A stretch of DNA of 64,000 nt from Aurelia coerulea (taxonomy: Eukaryota > Cnidaria > Scyphozoa > Semaeostomeae > Ulmaridae). Location: positions 5,775,896 through 5,839,895 of the forward strand of contig CM076957.1 of the NCBI GenBank assembly GCA_039566865.1, written 5' to 3'. Under the pieces are notes generated by a model that was not told the DNA's origin, ran no database searches, and saw only the letters and a program-made list of their open reading frames with translations. Position numbers and translations under genes: made by a program. Below are positions 54,381-64,000 of this stretch, in pieces. Every line of letters begins with the position of its first letter. Within the stretch, counting starts at the first letter, position 1.

Positions 54381-54950
54381 TAGTCTTGGGTAATATTAAC
54401 TTAACTCTTTATATCATAATTGTCATTTTTCACATTGATGATAAGATCAAACTTAAGATACTTTCATTAGCAAATGTGAAAATGTTTATGTTCAAAATAA
54501 CAAGCTTTTAGCCTCTTTTATGGCCCAATCCAAGTTTCTTACAAAAACATGTGTGTAAATTTTATCATCTATCTGAGAATGAAATACATGCTGAGAGAGC
54601 CTTTGCAACTGGAGAAGTGTGTAAATTCCAATCACCTTTATCTCCAAATTCTGTTTAAATGGCAACAAATTTAACTTCAGTACTGAGTTTTATATCCATA
54701 AATAAGATACTAAGTTTAATCAAGGAGCCTTTCAGACAAACAAAGTAAAAAATTTCATTTGAAAGTAAGAACATATCACTAGGTGATGCAAGTTTCTCTC
54801 AAAAAGGATTTGATAAGTCTAGTAATTCTGAAAGCAAGCTATATGTAGGAAATATCAGTTTTAATACTATACTTAATGCTAGTTGTTTTGCAAACTCAAA
54901 AGCATGACATTTTGAATATGAATAATTATATCTTTCTTTTTATCAGAGAC

Positions 54951-55038
54951 ATGAATGCATCAATGAACAACAGTGCTTCAAGTGGGGGCAGAAGAACATT
55001 GAATCATTGTGGATCAGCTAGCCAAAATACAAGCACTG
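54951..55038 (+). CDS. Unrecognised 323-aa coiled-coil protein, exon 1 of 7
   Basis: Seven plus-strand exons join in phase to 972 nt, 324 codons with stop. I do not recognise the protein. The N-terminus is Ser/Asn-rich (MNASMNNSASSGGRRTLNHC). Exon 2 is acidic, exon 3 is a predicted coiled coil, exon 7 starts with the nuclear-localisation-like KKRRRMK, has an acidic SSEDEEEDADG stretch and ends in a conserved-looking basic tail. A nuclear, regulatory or chromatin role is inference. The acceptor TTTTTATCAG lies just before the first ATG (54,951), so a non-coding 5' exon probably exists upstream. The donor ACTG|GTAAGTGG leaves phase 1. I have an impression of similar uncharacterised invertebrate proteins, which needs a search. 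Confidence 0.7.
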
Positions 55039-55628
55039 GTAAGTGGTAAGACATGTTTTTAATTTGGGAAATTAACTCCCAAATTATTTTTAGCATTGAA
55101 AGACCCCTTTTCTCAAATTAACCATTGCAGGGAAGTGCTTTAGATTCCTTTCTTATTGGACAGTGTTTCTTATTGCACACATATGAAAATTGATCATATC
55201 AAAGATAGAAACAAACAATGTAGTCACACTGAGAGAGACAGGAAAATTGATAACACCAAATTGGGGTAGTCAACACTCAAGGCTGAACTAATAATGAAAT
55301 GTTGTTCTACACACATTTTTTGCTTGCAGATTGTGCAATGGGCTGGATGTGAATGCATTTAGTTTTTTAGTAAATGGAACAAAGGAAACGTGCAGACACA
55401 GCTTTGGTTATCCAATGTTCATTGCCCGAGGGTAACTTAAATTTGAATTGGGTATTTCAGATTTTTTAGCTCTTTGCAAGCAACCTTTTTCAATAGGTTT
55501 TCAGTTTCTTTGGTTTCCAAATATATACATATCTCAACTTTTGAGAAGGATACTGCAGCCATACCATTTCTTTCAGGCAGAAAGCTATTACTGTTTATTA
55601 TGTTGTTCTTAACAATTATCTTATATAG

Positions 55629-55751
55629 ATTTGGATGACATGGATTTGGACCCATCAGAGTTTAGGTTGCAAGCACACAGTTCCACATTGTCCAATTCAA
55701 GAGATGGTGATGAAAATGGAACATTATCTAGAGGATTTGATGAAGAAATTG
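55629..55751 (+). CDS. 323-aa coiled-coil protein, exon 2
   Basis: Acceptor TCTTATATAG, then AT-TTG, completing GAT. Encodes DLDDMDLDPSEFRLQAHSST and an Asp/Glu-rich stretch to FDEEI. The donor ATTG|GTACAG leaves phase 1. Confidence 0.7.
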
Positions 55752-57009
55752 GTACAGTAGTTCATGTTTGCTATTATTTTACTTCATTTTGCAGTAATAG
55801 AACATGCCACTTAAAGCAGAGACAACATGAAATCTTCAAGTCAGATTCTCTAGAAATTTTAAAAATTGTCCAAGTGTTTTTATGTTGTGGTAAGAATTGT
55901 TGAGTGGTATGAAGGACTGTTATATTTTTCAACAAAAACTATTAAGAAATTGAAAATGATGAAACAGTCTTGGTGTGTACATGGCCATTACTGCATTGAG
56001 TCAAAAGGCTTCAATTCCTTTGTACCATGACACTGTATACACACTTTAAACTAAGACCTCTTTCATGGTAATACAAAAGCCTTGCCAAAAAATACTTGTC
56101 CAGTTATTTGTTAATGTTAGAGCTTATCTAATATGTATTGTATTTTGCTTTTCAAATTTGAAAATATATTTCTGTTTTCTGTTGTTCTAGTGATGATGTA
56201 ACAAATTTATGTGACCAGTATCAGGCAACAACCAAAACAATGAACTAGCAACTGTCACCTTTAACCATCTTGTACATCAAAGTTAGAAATTTTTTCATGG
56301 AAGATCTATTTTTGCAATTTTGCATTGACCATTCTGCACATTTACTTGTGTATATGGACCATTCTACCAGGTGATTCAGAAAAAACGTGGGTGTTTGGAC
56401 TGTAACATCGCGGTTAGCAACCCGATCGTTGTGAACTAAATTATTTCGTGCAGCCATTAATCTGACTTAGATCAAAAATGTTTCCCCATCAAAATCGGTC
56501 ATGTGATGCATTATTCAAAAAAGATTTTGTTCCTAAGACTTTGTATGGGAGTCTTGCAAACTGAGGAAACCTTTAACCAAGCCCCTTCAGCATTTTAGCC
56601 TTACAAAAGTTACAGGTACATATGGTACGATCAGAAGTGAATTAAGCACTTCGGAAAGAGTGTTTTCTCCCCTGGGATGCCTTGTCATAACTTGTCCTGC
56701 GGACATAATATGTTTGAGAGACATTAAAAACGTATGCTTCTTTGCATTGTAAAGAGATTTCTTTCAACAAGATCAACATACAAAATGGATCCAGTATGTA
56801 AATACCTATCATCTCTCCTCAGCAATTAGCATAAGAAGATTAGAAGGGGAGAAAACAAGCATGAACATCACACACATCCTGCTTGTTTTTCATCATGATC
56901 TGTCGTAGTTAGCTGTCTGTGTTATAGATAGGTATCGGACTATCCTCTTCTTTCCTCTTGCCATTTTTATTATGTTAATTGATGTTCCTTTCTTATTGAG
57001 GTAACACAG

Positions 57010-57164
57010 TTTCAGATCGGGAAGTGTTGCGGCAGCTGATTGTGACTCAAAATGAGTTGTTGAGAGCTCAGCGCCAGACAATAGCAAAGCTGGATGCCGT
57101 GATTGCCACCAATGGTACGAGAAAGAAACAAACTGGGGCACCAGCTGTTTCAAACTTTGTGAAG
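57010..57164 (+). CDS. 323-aa coiled-coil protein, exon 3
   Basis: The acceptor GTAACACAG gives VSDREVLRQLIVTQNELLRA then QRQTIAKLDAVIATNG, a heptad-like coiled coil, followed by basic TRKKQTG. A second AG six bases on would drop two residues in frame. The donor GAAG|GTATGG leaves phase 0. Confidence 0.75.
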
Positions 57165-57714
57165 GTATGGAACTTTGCTGCAAAAATTATTCTGAAAAAT
57201 CACAACAGTAGCACATGTGCAGTTGTCCAGTGAGAGATTTCAATTTCCATGCATAGTTAAAAGTTTCTTGAGTGTAAGGGGCAGATATCATTACAGTTTC
57301 ACTGCCAATATTATTGTTTTTACATCCAAGGAGCAATGGCCTAGATCTGTTGCTCACTCAGTAGGTTGTAGGTATAGTCTTAGTATGCAATTGGTTTTTT
57401 CACAGTACTTTTGTGCAACAATGGGAACAATTTAATCAAATTTTTGAGGAAAAAACAAGTATGGACAATAGGAAGAAGAATGAGAAAGGAAGAAAATACA
57501 ATGTTTTACGTACCAATATTTTAATTTGCTTCTTGGATGATAACAACTAACGGGGTGGTCTTTTGATAACAAAATTGCAAAAGGCTAATTGTGTGCAGCT
57601 GTGCATGATCGCAGGCAGCTGTGACCTGATTACAAGTCCTGACAGTTTCTATCCCCAGTATAAAGAATATGTTGCCTTTCTTTACTCACACTCATCTTTC
57701 TACTTATTCACAAG

Positions 57715-57788
57715 AATTTGGTGCATAATGGCTACAAAGAAGCAATTAGCAGAGACTGTTCTGCGTGGGTTGTTGAAAAAGGAAAGAG
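57715..57788 (+). CDS. 323-aa coiled-coil protein, exon 4
   Basis: A strong pyrimidine tract ending TTATTCACAAG precedes AAT-TTG. Encodes NLVHNGYKEAISRDCSAWVV and EKGK. The donor AAAGAG|GTAATA leaves phase 2. Confidence 0.7.
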
Positions 57789-58128
57789 GTAATAAAGAGC
57801 TTATTCTTCTCTGCCTTGGTCCTTTCACTCTATGTTTATTAAAAATTGGTTGGCCGAAATTATTTCCAGTTCCCTGCAGTCTATTGTTTGTGTTTCATGC
57901 CATCATCATATGGGAAAACGTTGTGTACAAAAGGTAACCAACAGTCTAGCAGGGAACATGACACTAGCTTGTTAACTGATGTTGTAAAATTTACAGCCTT
58001 TGAGAGGAGGTTGGTTTTTGTGGAGAAATTTCAAATCATGTATGCCACTTATAAAGGCTTGCTATAAAGCCACTTCAGAAATCTTATGGTATATTTTTGT
58101 CTCTTCAGAATTATTATTTTTATTTCAG

Positions 58129-58220
58129 CATAGACTGTCAAGAAAATACAGCCACAACATCATTTGTACGGGACTATGCCAAAGGAATCTCAGCCAATAT
58201 ATCAGATGATGTTTTACATG
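58129..58220 (+). CDS. 323-aa coiled-coil protein, exon 5
   Basis: The acceptor TTTTTATTTCAG precedes C-ATA, completing AGC. Encodes SIDCQENTATTSFVRDYAKG and ISANISDDVLH. The donor CATG|GTATGA leaves phase 1. Confidence 0.75.
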
Positions 58221-59570
58221 GTATGATACTGTTTGTAATTAGAGGGCTTTGCAGTACAAGTGAATTTGTGAATATGGACTTGCAATCAATCTTGTACAAG
58301 CTCTTCCTTGCACTCTGGTTTAGTGGTGCCTCTATCTTTTATGTGCAGAAAAAAGATAACTTAACAAGGATACTGAAGAAGTTCAAATGCTAATAATGAT
58401 AACAAATTTAGCACACAAATGCCTTTCTAAGGTATGTCTTCACAAGAGTGTGACTTACAAACTTAGCTGACTCTAAAATCACAGGATTGGTAAATATAAT
58501 ATAGAGATTAAGTAAACAACTACAAAATACGATTAGATACTGATGGTTACTGTATCTGAATATTTATCACATTGGATGTCAGGCCAGCATAAGTCCATGA
58601 TCGTGAACTTAAATGAGAGAACAACAATGATTTCAATTTTTACCACCACTGATCCTCCTCTGGAGTCCCCACCATTCAATACACTGCGCATATGCTGTCA
58701 GGTCAGGTCTCCTAATTTGCAATAATTATTTATTTGAAATGCTTTCCATTTGTGTGTATGAACTTTTCATTCACATTTCATGATCCCAACATCAAATTTG
58801 AAACAGACTTAAAAACAAACAGGGAAAAGTGCATAGTCCAGATTAATGCTTAGCATATTCAGCTTTTAATTTTGTCATGAATGACAGAAGGAAACAACAA
58901 CTATTATCGGAGACCTAAAGGACAATTAGCAATCTGAAAATTTTGATTCTTTGGATAGATTTGAATTTTTTTCTCAAAAAGTATAGCTCAAAATATAAAA
59001 TTTTTTCAGTGTGCAATATTTTCAGCTTCAAGTAGGAAGGACAAATTTTATCATCTTTAAATGTCTTTAGGTCATTGAAGAAACATATCAAGAAGGAACA
59101 TTTTATCCTACATTAGATACTCTATATGTTTGTGACTTTTTAAACAGGAATGCTTTTTTGGGGACAACTGGTAGATAGGTGTGATTTTAGAATGAAGTTA
59201 ATCTGCAAAGCACAGTAGTCTCTGATGATGACATATCAGAATGAGTGAAATATACACTGTAGTTTTTTAGAGCTAAATTTCTTTAGCATAATTCCATACC
59301 TAAAAGTACCTTTGATTACCTCACACAAGAAATACAGAAGACATTATTGTGTTCTGTTGATAATCAAGTTCGTTTGACAGCACACAAACCATTATCAATC
59401 AGAAGTTAACATCCCTCCAATGCAGATTATTTTCAGTAAGATGAAAATATTTTGTGAGAGACCTTTTTGGAACTAGTCTTTGCTGGTGGCCTGACAATGA
59501 TAAAGTGAACACATATAAGTAGCTCTTAACAATCACATTTTCATATCTAATTTATTGCTCTCTTTAATAG

Positions 59571-59680
59571 CTGCTCTAACACGATACTTTCAAACGAAAA
59601 AAGAAAGCGCTTCACGAGCAAAATCGTCAAATGGTGCTGTTGTCAAAGAGAAACAAAAGTTGTATGAGAGGAAAAATCAA
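59571..59680 (+). CDS. 323-aa coiled-coil protein, exon 6
   Basis: Acceptor CTCTTTAATAG, then CT-GCT. Encodes AALTRYFQTKKESASRAKSS and a Lys-rich segment ending YERKNQ. The donor CAA|GTTAGT leaves phase 0. Confidence 0.75.
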
Positions 59681-60172
59681 GTTAGTACATTTATGGTCAT
59701 TTTTAGTTGTATTCTAAGATTTTTAATGATAACATATTCTCTATTTCATGCACACCCTGAAGCATATGTTCAACACTAAAGATAGATAAAAGTTTGAAAT
59801 ACACATAAATGATTAGTGATGCTGAGATTCACTTGCTGACCAACGAACATTGATCTTTGTCTTTTGAATCTATCAAGGTAACCAATGCTTTTTTAAAGTG
59901 GCATCGGCCAGCACCTGACACTAGCTTTAGCTGTTGTATTTTTGTAAAGTAGAATGGTAAATGAACGAAACTGCAATTATTTTTTTATGTATGTTGTAGT
60001 CTGCATGCAGACTCTAGGACTGGATGGGAGATTTCTCTCTGAGTGCTGCATGTGCTGGCTGGTCTATTAAATTTGTTTGCACTTACTTGGGTGTTTTTAG
60101 TTAAGTTTTCAATAAAGATCTATTTTGGTGGCTTTATTTAGAAATAGCATAAAGAAGGTTTCTTGTTTTCAG

Positions 60173-60502
60173 AAAAAAAGAAGACGAATGAAGATGGTGG
60201 GCAAGAAGGCATCTTGGTCCATGGAGAAAAAAGAAAAAATTAGGGCAGCCCTAACTGTGGAAATGATGTCGTCGGAGGATGAAGAAGAGGATGCAGATGG
60301 CAGGCAGATATTTGTGGTTAGGCCGCTGCCTTGGCAAACTCCAGATTTTGTTAGAATAAAAGAACAACTGGATAGAAAGTTCGTGAGGAGCATGTCTCAA
60401 AGAAGCCGGAGACAATTCCTGCCAAGAGCAGAGGGTGACCCTTCAACTCGGCCAAGGCCTCAGAAAATGAATGACAGTATAGCATGGGCAATTCTTCAAT
60501 AG
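60173..60502 (+). CDS. 323-aa coiled-coil protein, exon 7 (last)
   Basis: The acceptor CTTGTTTTCAG precedes AAA. Encodes KKRRRMKMVGKKASWSMEKK, the acidic MMSSEDEEEDADGRQ, then VVRPLPWQTPDFVRIKEQLD, FVRSMSQRSRRQFLPRAEGD and PRPQKMNDSIAWAILQ. The dense mix of Pro, Trp and basic residues in the last 70 codons, free of low complexity, looks like a conserved domain. TAG at 60,500-60,502. Confidence 0.8.
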   Translation, partial: KKRRRMKMVGKKASWSMEKKEKIRAALTVEMMSSEDEEEDADGRQIFVVRPLPWQTPDFVRIKEQLDRKFVRSMSQRSRRQFLPRAEGDPSTRPRPQKMNDSIAWAILQ

Positions 60503-62259
60503 ACCTTTCCGTCCTTTATGTAATTTTTCGCTTCTCGTCACCAAAGATAAATTTTGTGAAACGAATACAGTAAAAACCCGCATACTTACTTAAGAAGAAC
60601 CTGCAGGCTGCATTTTCAAATTTATATACCAACATACAAGAAACTAGTGTGCCTGAACTTGTTCCTTTTCCTATTTTCGAACAAAATCATGTGAAACAAA
60701 ATAAGTGTAAACATTTCTTTATTCTTCAAAGGCCCATTTTGCTATCGGTTTCCATTACTCTACCATACTGATTGAAATTATTGTCAGCGTGCCCTTTTTA
60801 ATAGAGTTTCGAGTGTTTCGTTTATGAAATGTATGACAAAGACTTTATTAGTAAAAGTAAAGTACGGTATGATAAAGCATTTTCTGTCGATCGTTCAGTT
60901 TTTGCCATCAGCCTGTTTTTGAAAATGCTTTCCTTTTATAAGAAACTGTAAAAAGCCTGATACGAAAAAATAAGTATCTTAAATGCGGTTTTTTACTGTT
61001 CTTCAGGTTTCCAAAAGGACAAAGCGATTTGCCGTTCAGAAGATTATATTTCACAGCTCTGAGTGGACTCAATCACATTAAATAAACAAAGAAGGCAAAA
61101 CAACATGTTCAGCTGCTTTGAAGGTGTGAAATATATTCTTGAGGCTGTGAAATTGCTTTGTCTTGAACTGAATTGTATCCCTTGCTTTTTTCGTTATTCT
61201 TTTATCAACTGATTTTCTGGTTTCCACATTTAAGTTATTACACAATCCATTGAACCCCAAATTTCTCCAAAAAGAAAAACACATTTTCTCTACATTCTAA
61301 CTATACTATGACATTTAAGAGAAATGTTTTACATAGGACCTCTCTTTGGGAAATGTTACCATTCCTTTGTATACCTTTATTAAGTTTTGAACCCAATCAA
61401 AAATTGGCAAGAAATTCCTTTTGGCTTCGTAGAAAATAGTTTCTAACTTGACACGTTCTGCTCAACAAACTCGAAGCTTGTATCGTAAAACAATGTATCA
61501 AAGAGAGTGTGGTAGTGCTTAGGCTTCCTACGTGTATTACCTGTGCAACACATGGGTTTAAATGTTTTTTTTTACTAATGTACCATCTATTTACATTTTA
61601 TCAAAGTACCATCTATTAACTTTGATTAGTTAAATGTACCCTTTTAAGTTGTGTGTATCTCAGAGAGAAAGTGTTTTAGGAAGAACATTGTTGATTCTAC
61701 TATTATTCTGTTGTCTTGCTTTAGCATAGTTCTGGTTTTACTTCCATAATGAAAGAAAAATGACAAAAAAATGCTGTACTGTTGATTATTGCATTCTGTT
61801 CTCGAAGGGTTTTTCAGATAGACCAGGATTATTACGTGTTCATGAGGATTTAGCATGCACTTCCATGAGACAATTAAGTCAGGACAAGAGTTCATTCTAA
61901 GGAATATAAATTCGATATTCTTGTTTCTACGGAAAACGTTCATTGGTTGTTTATATACGGGTCATGTTTTGGTGTTTCATTATAAGCCTTCTTTGGTTTA
62001 GCTTGTTTAGCTGGTTTGTGTTTTTAATGTCAAAGGCAAAGTTCACTAGCTGCAATGAAAAATAGTCGCTAAAAAATTACCAGGCTGCAAGAAATAAGGC
62101 ATGGGTTAAAACTGAAATGTAGGGCAAAAACGCATTCTCCCAGAAGGGCAGAAAAATTGCGGGTTTCATGGCCAGTTGAAGAACATTTACAATAAATGCA
62201 AATATCCAAAAAGATCGACTTTGGTCCATATTTACTTGTGCTAAAATATCGTAAATATC
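60503..62259. other. 3' flank of the seven-exon gene and intergenic sequence
   Basis: AT-rich; several AAGAAACT motifs near 60,650-60,940. No further gene recognised. Confidence 0.4.
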
Positions 62260-62520
62260 ACATTTGCTGTCCAATTACATCGCGTTGCAAAGCTGTGTAA
62301 AGGTGGAATTTACATTCAAATACAAGATTCAGCAAAGTTCATGTAAAAGGTGGAGCATTACAACCTTTGACGAAGCATGTAAACATCATGTAAAGTTCGA
62401 ACTTTACAAAATCTGTAAATTTCGTAAATTCATTGTCAAATTTGCTCTTTACATAGACTTTGCATGGTATTTTATTGTATTGTAAATTTCAATTCCTATG
62501 CAGTGAGGTGCATTTTATTT
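62260..62520. repeat. TTTACAAA-motif repeat
   Basis: Dense TGTAAA/TTTACA motifs (ATGTAAAAGGTGGAGCATTA, then AACTTTACAAAATCTGTAAA), resembling 38,640-38,850. Likely one old element family. Confidence 0.5.
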
Positions 62521-63041
62521 TGGTTGTTCTACATTTAACATGCCTTCTAGAAATCTGTACGTCATCAAAGCGAAGTGTGATTTTCGTGAAACATCGAGCA
62601 TTCATGAAATTCTTTCTTTCACAAAACGAAGCAGACACGATTCGTGACGTAAACAAACACTCCTTTAGAGAAGACAATATCAACAAATAATAGCATTTGA
62701 ATAAAACTTCTCTTCTCGAAGTTTCGCAGCACAAAAGTCATAAATAACATAAGAAACTTACCCACTTCTTTTCCTTGAAACTTTAGCTATACCTTGCTCC
62801 GATCGTGCTATCTACTGTCGTCGAAGAGCGGAGAGGAAACAGAATGTGTCGCTTTCTATGCGGAAGAAAATGAGGTCACAGGTCGAAAATGAGTTTTGAC
62901 GTGAGTGCGCTGTTCACTAGACTGATAAAGCGATTGCTGCAGAGACCAACGAACCGTGACAGATTAATAAAGTTAAATGCTCCTCCGTTCCTTGCCTTGC
63001 CTTCCCTTTTCATTTATGTTTATTTTTCGTTAAGAGTGATC
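62521..63041. other. Intergenic stretch with a possible minus-strand donor
   Basis: On the minus strand AAAAGAAGTGG|GTAAGTTTC (about 62,756-62,775) is a strong donor-like site, possibly the end of a 5' non-coding exon starting near 62,880. No coding partner was found. Confidence 0.3.
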
Positions 63042-63335
63042 TCAAACTATCTTTGTCCACTCGTAATATATTTCGTACATCCCAGTCAAGATGACCGTTT
63101 GGTGCATCCAGATAAAAATTTCACCAAAGTACATGCCAGGCCCGTTGGAAGCGGGCTGAATAATTTGCTGAAGTTCGTTCACTTTTGTACCGTGAAAAGC
63201 CAAAGTAAAGTTTTCTTGCTGAATCTCCAACGAATTCGTTTGCGATGCCGATGCTGACAAAGTTGAGCTTATCAACTCTGTCTTATATGTTATATGAATT
63301 TCGTTCCAACGGGCCTGCAATGCTTCACAACACAA
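63042..63335 (-). other. Open frame with an ADP-ribosyltransferase-like FHGT motif (weak)
   Basis: A 97-codon minus frame reads NFTLAFHGTKVNELQQIIQ, then GPGMYFGE. H-G-T followed by a helix and a Gly/Tyr strand recalls PARP/ART catalytic starts, but the rest does not fit and no intron or partner exon is evident. Unsupported beyond the motif. Confidence 0.2.
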
Positions 63336-63367
63336 GCGCAGTTTTTATGATTCTCCTCACCTCCTCA

Positions 63368-63620
63368 CCAGTGGCGTGGCCACGGGGGGCAATTGCCCCC
63401 CCGCCACTTTTGTCGAAAGATGGTCCTCGAGATTCCTCTAAAACCGAAGAGAAAATAACTGGGTATAGGTTGGAAAAGAATTTTCCGAGAAATGTCAAAT
63501 CTTGGCACTGGTAAGCATGCAAGCATGATATTGGGAGATGCATCTAAGCCAAAATACAGGACCTTCCTTCAAAATTTTCCTGGTGCTCTGATTCATAGGA
63601 TAACTGTTGCAAAACGATCA
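63368..63620. repeat. GGGGGCAATTGCCCCC-bearing repeat, reverse copy of 37,590-37,912
   Basis: CAGTGGCGTGGCCACGGGG, then GAAAGATGGTCCTCGAGATT and GAGAAATGTCAAATC; same order as the other copy in reverse complement. Confidence 0.75.
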
Positions 63621-63644
63621 AGGTTTCCTTGTCGCTAAAGGAGG

Positions 63645-63770
63645 GGTACTTCGGGGTTTGCGGTATTGCGGTATCGGGGGTAAATTTTGTGCGGTATTGC
63701 GGTAATGACGGAAAAAACTTGCGGTATTGCGGTGTCGTGCTTTCGCAGTGCGGTATGCGGTATTGTACGA
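63645..63770. repeat. GCGGTATTGCGGTA short tandem repeat
   Basis: GCGGTATTGCGGTA and shortened variants occur at least five times, spaced irregularly. Confidence 0.7.
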
Positions 63771-64000
63771 AAATTAACATCCAAATTTCATGTAATGCCA
63801 TTTTCCTGTTGAAGAACAAGCATCTTCGAGACGAATTGATAGAGGAAAGAAAAACGAACGAGAGGGAGGTCCCTTATCTCTCTCTCCTTGTGCCTGCTCC
63901 ACCTGCTCAACCTTGAAAAGGTACCTGTGGAGGAGAGCACGCAACATTTTTATCTGAAGAAAATTACGCCTATCACGGTAATTCCTGCTCTATCAAAAGT

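Noticed and set aside
60169..60393. Minus ORF of 74 codons
   Set aside because: Antisense shadow of exon 7 of the seven-exon gene.
63042..63335. ADP-ribosyltransferase gene from the FHGT motif
   Set aside because: Only a short motif fits; the rest of the frame does not follow the fold and no further exon was found.
1..64000. tRNA or rRNA genes
   Set aside because: I noticed no cloverleaf with A/B boxes and no rRNA-like block by eye; a covariance scan would be needed to exclude tRNAs.

Overview
The window is eukaryotic. It has GT-AG introns whose phases can be followed from exon to exon, metazoan gene families (inositol polyphosphate kinase, class A GPCR, eukaryotic protein kinase), DIRS and CR1/L2-type retrotransposons, and a very dense load of palindromic non-autonomous DNA transposons. 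AT-rich composition, a two-exon Tnp2-type transposase and poly-G-bounded short repeats make a cnidarian (probably anthozoan) the best guess. That assignment is inference; no single diagnostic gene proves it.

Layout. 1-0.57 kb: last exon of an inositol hexakisphosphate kinase-like gene (+). 0.8-7.2 kb: a decayed DIRS retrotransposon (-), split inside its reverse transcriptase by a 1,993-bp long-TIR element with a 7-bp target duplication. 7.3-8.0 kb: a 69-bp minisatellite. 8-15 kb: nested MITEs and poly-G-bounded repeats. 15.3-27.4 kb: one class A GPCR gene (-), joined here from three exons into 362 codons; its two introns hold an inverted duplication of about 1 kb, a ~30-bp-spaced palindrome array, several TA-flanked palindromic MITEs and a decayed duplicate of exon 1. 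27.5-40.6 kb: intergenic, with MITEs, a retroposon-like insertion bearing a hammerhead-ribozyme-like motif, and a 5'-truncated LINE. 40.6-45.7 kb: a Tnp2/CACTA-type transposase (-, two exons, 1,021 codons) and, 398 bp upstream of its first codon on the same strand, an apparently intact protein kinase. 47.7-49.1 kb: a homogeneous 195-bp satellite. 49.5-50.1 kb: a possible two-exon basic micro-gene (-). 54.9-60.5 kb: a seven-exon gene (+) for an unrecognised 323-aa coiled-coil, probably nuclear protein. 60.5-64 kb: mostly repeats.

The genes do not form an operon or pathway. The reconstructions that matter most are the three-exon GPCR, the two-exon transposase and the seven-exon gene: in each, donor and acceptor phases fit and the total length is a whole number of codons. 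The most system-like arrangement is the kinase beside the transposase, which could be transposon cargo or chance proximity. All splice assignments come from reading the sequence, without transcript data.
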